IMG/VR virus record: IMGVR_UViG_3300018016_000213
Span: 1-26,033 of that record
DNA: 26,033 nucleotides
Origin: a virus
Strand: one strand, 5' to 3'
The position numbers were made by a program, and so were the translations under genes. Numbering within the stretch: the stretch's first letter is position 1; the number at the start of each line of letters is the position of its first letter. Positions 21,316 through 26,033 of the stretch are shown piece by piece. Under the pieces are notes generated by a model, which made no database searches, was not told where the DNA came from, and saw only the letters and a program-made list of their open reading frames with translations.

Positions 21316-21430
21316 TTCAGTGAGCAGTAAGCAGTGAAACTACTTGCCTTTAAAGGCCCCGGGCGATACGCCCAGGCTACCGTGCCCACTGCCTTTTGCC
21401 TTTGCTTTTACTGGCTACTGACTACTGCCT
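21316..21430. repeat. Repeats between capsid and small head gene
   Basis: Family A units (about 21318-21338), a GCCCCGGGCGATACGCCCAG palindrome (about 21355-21378), a TGCCTTTTGCCTTTGCTTTT stretch (family B, about 21390-21409) and degenerate heptamers (to 21430) fill the gap. The element ends just before the TAG-side end of the capsid gene. Confidence 0.75.
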
Positions 21431-21431
21431 C

Positions 21432-22934
21432 TTAGCCATTGGCGATGTTGAAGATCGCCCCGAAGGCTGGCGGGAAGTAGTTCTGGAGCACGCCGGAGTA
21501 GTAGACTCCGCTCTCCCACTGGCGGGTCCGGAGCGGCCATTCGATCTGGTAATATTCCCTTCTCGTCTTCACCTGGATGATGTTGGTGACGTCGGTGAGG
21601 GGATAGGGAATCCGCTCGCACCGGAAGAGGATGGTGCCCGGCGGCAGGTTGGGATGCAGCATCACCCGGACCAGCTGGCCGCCACCCATCGTGAACTTGT
21701 TGAGATAGGAGCCGATCACCGAGCCCGCGGTCAGGGTGACGTCGGCCACCGCACCCTGTTGGGCGTCCACGTTGAAGCGGAACAGGGGAGCGCCGCCGCC
21801 GGCGATCACCTTGGCGGTGATGTTCAGCAGCTCCTGGGCGTTGACGTACATGATGTCCGGGCTCAGGCGGTAGTTGTTCCAGAAGGCCTCCAGGGCGTTG
21901 TTGATCTCGACGATGCCGCCGGCTCCGTCGGGGGTGAGGGGAGTGCCGGTCCCCGGCGCGCCGGTGGACATGACATGGACATAGGAACCGGAACCGGGGG
22001 TGCAAATCTGGGTGATCAGGCCGTCGAACAGCAGGCCGTTGAGGCTGTTGTCCGCGGCCGGGAGGCTGGCGGCGGTCTGGGTCCCCGTGGCCGCGGCCAG
22101 GATGAGGACGCTGTTGATGGTGGTGGTGGCTCCTAAGAGCTGAGGCCCTGCGGCCGGCCCCCAGAACCAGGCGTAGCCCACCGCGCCGTTGACCGGGGCC
22201 ACGCTGGCCTTGAGGCCGTGGGTGGCGTTGCCGTCGTTGGCGGTGGTGATGCTGGCCGGGGCGCTCGCCTGGGCCGCGCCGCCACCGTAGGTGTCGGTGC
22301 TGCCGTCAGCATTGGCGCGGGCGATGTTCAACTGAATACCGCCGGACACCGAGGCGGCCAGGAAGCCTTCCAGGGTGAGGGCCACGCAGACCACCGCAAA
22401 GGCGGTGTTGGCGGGCAGGGCGCCCCCGGTGAGCTGGTCCGCCAGGGTCGGGATGGAGGTTGTCCCCAGGGCCAGGTCACTGTTGCCGCCCAGGAGAACC
22501 ATTTCCTCGGACTGCATCAATGATTGCAGGGTGGTGAGGATGGCCAGGGCCCGGTTGTCGGTGCCGGGGAGGCCAGATTCTTCGGCCTCGAAGGTCTCGA
22601 AACTTTCGTGGCCCAGGGTCTTGTAGGCCGCCATGTTGCTGGTGGTGCTCAAGGACACGGTGCCCCCGCGGTGTCCTTCGGAGACCCCCGGGGAGAGACG
22701 GGCCACGTTGATGCCAGTGACCGACAGCCAGTGAACCGCGGTGCCGACGCCGCCGCCGGCCCGGCTGATGCTGTTCCGGAGCGGGGTGATCAGGGGATAG
22801 AGTTTTTTGGCCGCGGGTTCCAGGTCGTAGGCCACCAGGCCCTGAGCGGTGGTGATGCCCGCTTTGGCCAGTTCGGCAGCGTCCAGGACCTTGGCGCTTT
22901 TCAGAAGTTCGAGGGTTTCAGTGGTTGGGTTCAT
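21432..22934 (-). CDS. Major capsid protein with Ig-like insertion
   Basis: The 500-residue protein starts at ATG 22934 with AGGAGG upstream. It lies after the protease gene and before the connector, the standard place for the major capsid protein. The N-terminus is helical (TLELLKSAKVLDAAELAKAG). The middle has KTLGHESFETFEAEESGLPG and a long helix. The C-terminus has VKTRREYYQIEWPLRTRQWE and GVYYSGVLQNYFPPAFGAIF, as in large HK97-fold capsid proteins. Residues about 176-282 look like an added Ig/fibronectin-type domain (VCVALTLEGFLAASVSGGIQ, VGYAWFWGPAAG), probably exposed on the capsid surface. It contains none of the repeats found in the neighbouring protease gene. Confidence 0.85.
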   Translation of the reverse strand: MNPTTETLELLKSAKVLDAAELAKAGITTAQGLVAYDLEPAAKKLYPLITPLRNSISRAGGGVGTAVHWLSVTGINVARLSPGVSEGHRGGTVSLSTTSNMAAYKTLGHESFETFEAEESGLPGTDNRALAILTTLQSLMQSEEMVLLGGNSDLALGTTSIPTLADQLTGGALPANTAFAVVCVALTLEGFLAASVSGGIQLNIARANADGSTDTYGGGAAQASAPASITTANDGNATHGLKASVAPVNGAVGYAWFWGPAAGPQLLGATTTINSVLILAAATGTQTAASLPAADNSLNGLLFDGLITQICTPGSGSYVHVMSTGAPGTGTPLTPDGAGGIVEINNALEAFWNNYRLSPDIMYVNAQELLNITAKVIAGGGAPLFRFNVDAQQGAVADVTLTAGSVIGSYLNKFTMGGGQLVRVMLHPNLPPGTILFRCERIPYPLTDVTNIIQVKTRREYYQIEWPLRTRQWESGVYYSGVLQNYFPPAFGAIFNIANG

Positions 22935-22944
22935 TATAGCCTCC

Positions 22945-23000
22945 TATGGGGTCTGTTTTCCGTTTTATTGGCGCAGGTTTTAAACCCGTGCCCCCAGACG
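22945..23000. repeat. Octamer and family D variant, protease-capsid gap
   Basis: GTCTGTTTTCCGTTTT (family C) is followed by GGCGCAGGTTTTAAACCCGT (family D variant, imperfect palindrome, about 22970-22994). The capsid ribosome site lies outside it. Confidence 0.7.
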
Positions 23001-23013
23001 CCGCCCCTGCATG

Positions 23014-24477
23014 CTAACGGAGAAAAAATGGTTTCTGTCGGGCCGCGGCAATCTCCTCCAGGGCGGTCTTGGGTTCCTCGGGCTCGTTGGCCTTGGCAAG
23101 GCTATCCGCCTCCTTGGGGACCGCCTTGAGCGCGCCCTTGGCCGGGGCCGGCTCGGCCTTGAGCTTCTCCACTTCGGTGACCAGGGCCTCTTTTTCGCCG
23201 GTGACCTTGGCCAGGTCGGCATTAACTTTGGCCAGTTCCTCATCCTTGGCCCGGAGGGTTTTGGCCAGCTCCTCGTTCGCCGGTAGCACAGGCGTCTCGC
23301 CTGTGGACGCCTGCGCCACTTTTTCGGCGCCTGGGCAGTCGGCGCCCAGGGCCGCGGCGTGGTCGTGGATCAACTGGACAAGCTCCTGGTCCGCGGCGGA
23401 ATGGCGGGCCCCCGCCTTTGCCATACCCGGTGGCACAGGTTTAAAACCTGTGCTACCGGAGGCCTTGCTCAGGTCGGCGAGCAGCTCGTCCACCTCTTCG
23501 GCAGCCATCGCCTTGAGAATTTCGCACCCCTGAGTCAGCCATTCCTTGAACTGGCCAGGCAGGGGGGAGTCGTCCATCTCCTGAACCGCCTCCCAATCGA
23601 TGCCGTCGGCCATATCGCTGAGGCTTTCGATGAGCTGGGCAAAATAGCTCACGGTGTAGAGCCCCTTCTGTAGGGGCAACCCGCTGGGTCGCCCGCCGTC
23701 CACCTTCTCGGCCGAAGGCGGACCGTCCTTGTCGATTTTCTCCTTCCAGGCATTGATGATCCTGGTTTTGATGGCCAACAGGTCCTCAGCCGAATACTTG
23801 GCCGCGTTCTTTTCTTTGTTGATGTAGTTCCAGGCCGCCCGGATGTGCTTCTCGGTGTCGATGGGGTACTTCTTGTTCTTCTCGTCGGCAAACTTGACGT
23901 CTCCGTATTTATCCTCACCTTCCTTGGGGTCGGTGTCGGAGCGGGCCGCGACCTTCTCTGCTTTTCTCCGCGTCCGCTGCGTTTCTGCGAAAGCCTTTTC
24001 CACCTCGGAGCCGTCGGCCTTCACCAGGGTGAAGCGGGCGGTGGGCACGCAGGGCTTGTCGGCCAGGGACAGCTCCACCGGCTGGGCGGCGTAGCGCACG
24101 TGCTCACCGTCGCTCTTGCGCCAGGCGTAGGAGCCGCCGAAGGAAAGCCCAGTGTAAACGCCGGCCGCCAGCTTTTTCAGCTCCTCGGAGTCGATGACCT
24201 TGCCCATGACTTCGACCCGTTTGCGCTCATCATTGAAGGTTATGGCGGTGAGGATGCCGGCGGCCACCTTGGCGTTGTGCATGGCCCGCAAATTGCCGTA
24301 GGATTTGCCGTTGCTGTGGGCCCGCGAATCATCCGACCAGGCCTTGATTAAAGGCTTGGAGGCCTCGTAGTCGAAGATCTCCCCGGTCTGGTCGGGGATC
24401 TCCTCCGCGGCGATCCCGGTGAACTCCCCGGTGGCTTCATTGACCTTGACGAATTGGGCGAACAGGATTTTTTGCAT
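23014..24477 (-). CDS. Prohead protease (XkdF-like) fused to DUF6582 and scaffold-like coiled coil
   Basis: The 487-residue protein starts at ATG 24477 after GGAG. Residues 1-150 fit an XkdF-type prohead serine protease, with His67 in RAMHNAKVAAG and Ser112 in YTGLSFGGSY as likely catalytic residues. Residues about 190-255 are a DUF6582 domain (YGDVKFADEKNKKYPIDT, HIRAAWNYINKEKNAAKYSA). Residues 273-338 are helical. Residues 355-385 contain AGARHSAADQELVQLIHDHA. Residues 400-445 form a coiled coil (EELAKTLRAKDEELAKVNAD), probably a scaffold that the protease removes. The linkers between these parts are repeat DNA read in frame: residues 163-174, 261-272, 340-352 and 389-400. The domains are intact on both sides of each. 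The gene precedes the capsid gene. Confidence 0.87.
   Translation of the reverse strand: MQKILFAQFVKVNEATGEFTGIAAEEIPDQTGEIFDYEASKPLIKAWSDDSRAHSNGKSYGNLRAMHNAKVAAGILTAITFNDERKRVEVMGKVIDSEELKKLAAGVYTGLSFGGSYAWRKSDGEHVRYAAQPVELSLADKPCVPTARFTLVKADGSEVEKAFAETQRTRRKAEKVAARSDTDPKEGEDKYGDVKFADEKNKKYPIDTEKHIRAAWNYINKEKNAAKYSAEDLLAIKTRIINAWKEKIDKDGPPSAEKVDGGRPSGLPLQKGLYTVSYFAQLIESLSDMADGIDWEAVQEMDDSPLPGQFKEWLTQGCEILKAMAAEEVDELLADLSKASGSTGFKPVPPGMAKAGARHSAADQELVQLIHDHAAALGADCPGAEKVAQASTGETPVLPANEELAKTLRAKDEELAKVNADLAKVTGEKEALVTEVEKLKAEPAPAKGALKAVPKEADSLAKANEPEEPKTALEEIAAARQKPFFLR
23278..23313. repeat. In-frame family E repeat in protease gene
   Basis: GGTAGCACAGGCGTCTCGCC and its right arm form the palindrome known from the intergenic blocks at 6733 and 20988. 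On the minus strand it encodes STGETPVLPA at residues 390-399 of the protease, just before the coiled coil. Confidence 0.85.
23422..23460. repeat. In-frame family D repeat in protease gene
   Basis: GGTGGCACAGGTTTAAAACC with its right arm is the same palindrome as the intergenic copy at 14134-14160. It encodes SGSTGFKPVPPG at protease residues 340-351 and separates two helical segments. Confidence 0.85.
23662..23697. repeat. In-frame family G repeat in protease gene
   Basis: GTAGGGGCAACCCGCTGGGT plus the following CGCCCGCC belongs to the same family as the element at 16942. It encodes GGRPSGLPLQKG at protease residues 261-272, right after the DUF6582 domain. Confidence 0.75.
23953..23998. repeat. 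In-frame family J repeat in protease gene
   Basis: CTTTTCTCCGCGTCCGCTGC followed by GTTTCTGCGAAAGCC encodes FAETQRTRRKAEK at protease residues 163-175, between the protease and DUF6582 domains. A TTTCTGCG-type repeat giving AETQRTRRK-like peptides is familiar from many bacterial genomes. No second copy is seen in this window. Confidence 0.65.
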
Positions 24478-24495
24478 ATAATCTCCGGTTTATTA

Positions 24496-24565
24496 ACTGT
24501 GAGCAGTAAGCAGTGAGCAGCGACCAGTTTTTTGCCTTTGTTTTTACTGGCAACTGGCCACTGGC
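24496..24565. repeat. Heptamer and family B repeats
   Basis: Family A units (about 24497-24520) are followed by TTTTTTGCCTTTGTTTTTAC (family B, about 24528-24547) and ACTGGCAACTGGCCACTGGC units (to about 24566). The TAG stop of the glycosyltransferase gene (24565-24567) lies in this block. Confidence 0.75.
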
Positions 24566-25335
24566 TACTCAGGGCCGAAGGCCCTGGTGGTCCTGCCGTT
24601 CCAGTTGGCGCCCATGGCGGCGCGCTCGCTCTCCAGGTGGGTGGCGATGATCTCCGGGATCAGATGGCGCCTGTCCCTGGTCCACTGCATGGCGAAGAGC
24701 ATGTCGCTCCGGGCCGCGGTGGTGTGGTGCTCGGGATATTGGCAAACACCCGAGCCCCCGGGATTCCATAATTGAAAATAGCCGATGGGCACGTAGCCGT
24801 CCCGGTCCAGCTTGGCGATGCGCACCGCCAGCGGGAAGGGGCGGTTGTGCACGAAGATCTCCCATTCGTGCTGCAGGGGCGGCGCGCTCAAAAACTTGAT
24901 CCAATCGGCGAAGCTCCAACACTCCATGCGGTCCAACCCGTAGAGGCACTGAGGGTCCAGGGAGATGCGCTGCAGGATGGACCGGGTCCGGGGCGGCAAG
25001 TAAATATCGGCGTCCATGTGGACCACCCAGCCGTCTTTGGCCAATTTCGACAGGCCGAAATTGATGCCCTTGGCTTTGTTAAAGGCGTCGTCATTGCGGT
25101 GCCAGTCGTAGGTGGGGTAGCACTCGACGTGGTAATAGGCGCACAACTGTTGCGTCAGCTTGTCGTCGGGCCGCGTAACCACCACCATGCGGTTGAAGTG
25201 CTGCTTGTTGGCTGGCAGCGTCCAGGCCAGGTAATCGCCATATGAGACGCAGGTGATCACCGCTTCGATCTTGAGGTCCACGGGCGAAGGCTTCGGTCCT
25301 GGCGGTTCGGGATGGGGATATTCCTTATCCGGCAT
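24565..25335 (-). CDS. GT-A type glycosyltransferase in head module
   Basis: From the ATG at 25335, chosen because AAGGAGC lies seven bases upstream, the protein has 256 residues. After a Pro-rich start (EYPHPEPPGPKPSPVD) it has a nucleotide-sugar binding type beta-alpha start (KIEAVITCVSYGDYLAWTLP), NRMVVVTRPDDKLTQQLCAY, NKAKGINFGLSKLAKDGWVV and then HMDADIYLPP. The last holds the DxD-type metal site at residues 108-110 expected of GT-A family 2-like enzymes. The C-terminal part has several His residues (CQYPEHHTTAARSDMLFAMQ, IIATHLESERA). It would transfer a sugar from a nucleotide donor; donor and acceptor cannot be told. Its place between portal and protease, with tight spacing, suggests capsid protein glycosylation or a moron modifying the host envelope. 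Confidence 0.8.
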   Translation of the reverse strand: MPDKEYPHPEPPGPKPSPVDLKIEAVITCVSYGDYLAWTLPANKQHFNRMVVVTRPDDKLTQQLCAYYHVECYPTYDWHRNDDAFNKAKGINFGLSKLAKDGWVVHMDADIYLPPRTRSILQRISLDPQCLYGLDRMECWSFADWIKFLSAPPLQHEWEIFVHNRPFPLAVRIAKLDRDGYVPIGYFQLWNPGGSGVCQYPEHHTTAARSDMLFAMQWTRDRRHLIPEIIATHLESERAAMGANWNGRTTRAFGPE

Positions 25336-25391
25336 TGATGTGCTCCTTAGCCAGTCTGACACGATGATTTCTTCCGCTCTCAGGGCGTTAC

Positions 25392-26033
25392 CTATTGGCC
25401 CTTGCCTGCCATCGGCAGCATTTCCTCTTCCGGCGGCGGGGCGGCGGCCTCCTTGCCGATGGCGCTCACCAGCACCGCCCCGGTGGTGGTCATGATGAAA
25501 TCGGGGGCGCCGTCGTTCTCCAGACCCCTGGAGGCTCGAATCTCGCTGCGCAGGCGGATGCCGTTGCGCACGTCCAGGTCGTCGATCTGAGCCTGTTCCA
25601 GCGGGTCCATGGCGCTATCCTGCATCCAGGTGAACTCCACCTGGTCGAACCCGAAGCTCTGGAGGGCGTAGTTGATGAAGTCCGCCATCCATTCCATCAG
25701 GGGCGCCAGCCCCTCGGAGAGAGCCGCCTCCTGGGCGGTCTCCGCGGTGGCCCGATTGATGGTTTGCACAAAGGGCTGGGGTGACACCGAAAAGGCGTAG
25801 CACACCACCCGGGCGAACCATTCGTCGACGGGAGACTTCAGATCCCCCTCCTTCATCAGGTGCGGGGTCGTGCCGTGGGGCACCCATTTGCCGCGCCGGC
25901 GCTGGGCGGTGTTACCCGCGTGCAGCCCGTCCCAATATTGCTGGAACTCGGCGATTTGGGCAGTGGACCAGTTCTCCGGCACCTCCAGCAGGGCGTCGGG
26001 CAGGTTGCCGTCGGTGTAATATTGGAGGAGGTG
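25392..26033 (-). CDS. Portal protein, C-terminal part (cut by window edge)
   Basis: The frame is open to the right edge and ends at TAG 25392-25394; 213 residues are visible. The GTG near 25982 is not a believable start because the frame continues upstream as HLLQYYTDGNLPDALLEVPE. Features typical of phage portals are WSTAQIAEFQQYWDGLHAG, KWVPHGTTPHLMKEGDLKSP, VCYAFSVSPQPFVQTINRAT and AETAQEAALSEGLAPLMEWM. The tail (AAAPPPEEEMLPMAGKGQ) is a flexible end. The portal forms the dodecameric ring through which DNA is packaged and released. The next gene, the glycosyltransferase, starts 56 bases downstream and this gap contains no repeat. Confidence 0.88.
   Translation of the reverse strand, partial: HLLQYYTDGNLPDALLEVPENWSTAQIAEFQQYWDGLHAGNTAQRRRGKWVPHGTTPHLMKEGDLKSPVDEWFARVVCYAFSVSPQPFVQTINRATAETAQEAALSEGLAPLMEWMADFINYALQSFGFDQVEFTWMQDSAMDPLEQAQIDDLDVRNGIRLRSEIRASRGLENDGAPDFIMTTTGAVLVSAIGKEAAAPPPEEEMLPMAGKGQ

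Noticed and set aside
20952-21389. Minus-strand frame of 145 codons between connector and capsid genes
   Set aside because: It overlaps the small head gene in another frame and much of its translation (TAYCS, ATGGTPVLPAYCSPLTAN) is repeat DNA.
21396-22136. Plus-strand frame of 246 codons opposite the capsid gene
   Set aside because: It begins inside a repeat block and is antisense to the capsid gene; composition is typical of a shadow frame.
1-26033. tRNA or rRNA genes
   Set aside because: No cloverleaf-like or rRNA-like sequence was seen in the gaps; the gaps are short and taken up by repeats.

Overview
The window is the late (head, tail and lysis) gene block of a tailed phage with a long non-contractile tail (siphovirus type), probably a prophage. 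Every supported gene lies on the minus strand, so the gene order is read from the right edge to the left edge. Terminase, integrase, replication and attachment sites are not in view, and the portal gene is cut by the right edge. The DNA is GC-rich and carries many short repeats of the kind that litter some Desulfobacterota (deltaproteobacterial) chromosomes. That host assignment is an inference and is weak.

Layout, right to left. Head module: portal (partial), a GT-A type glycosyltransferase, an XkdF-like prohead protease fused to a DUF6582 domain and a coiled-coil tail, the major capsid protein with an Ig-like insertion, a small unknown protein, a gp6-like head-tail connector, two small unknown proteins, a gp10-like head closure protein and a tail terminator-like protein. 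Tail module: a Pro/Ala-rich small protein, the tail tube protein, a tail assembly chaperone with a well-formed -1 frameshift site (CCCGGGG) and a downstream reading frame, and a short tape measure. A tail tip set follows in the order of Rhodobacter gene transfer agent genes g11 to g15: tape measure, DUF2460, DUF2163, NlpC/P60, tip protein. A 48-residue membrane protein and a cold shock protein are embedded in this set. The left part holds a collar-type fibre, a holin-like protein, an NlpC/P60 plus PG_binding_1 endolysin, a 1607-residue beta-helix fibre and a 267-residue fibre.

Two things stand out. First, nearly every intergenic gap is filled with short tandem heptamer or octamer arrays, often as facing inverted pairs, or with compact palindromes. 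The same elements also sit in frame inside genes: four times in the protease, once inside the NlpC/P60 catalytic domain, once in the chaperone frameshift extension. They also supply stop codons and C-terminal codons of several genes. Second, all three fibre genes begin with a secretory signal peptide placed just ahead of what look like ordinary fibre N-termini. In two of the three, the hydrophobic part is itself read from a repeat element. Fibres normally assemble in the cytoplasm, so either these fibres are exported or the repeats have been remaking their N-termini.
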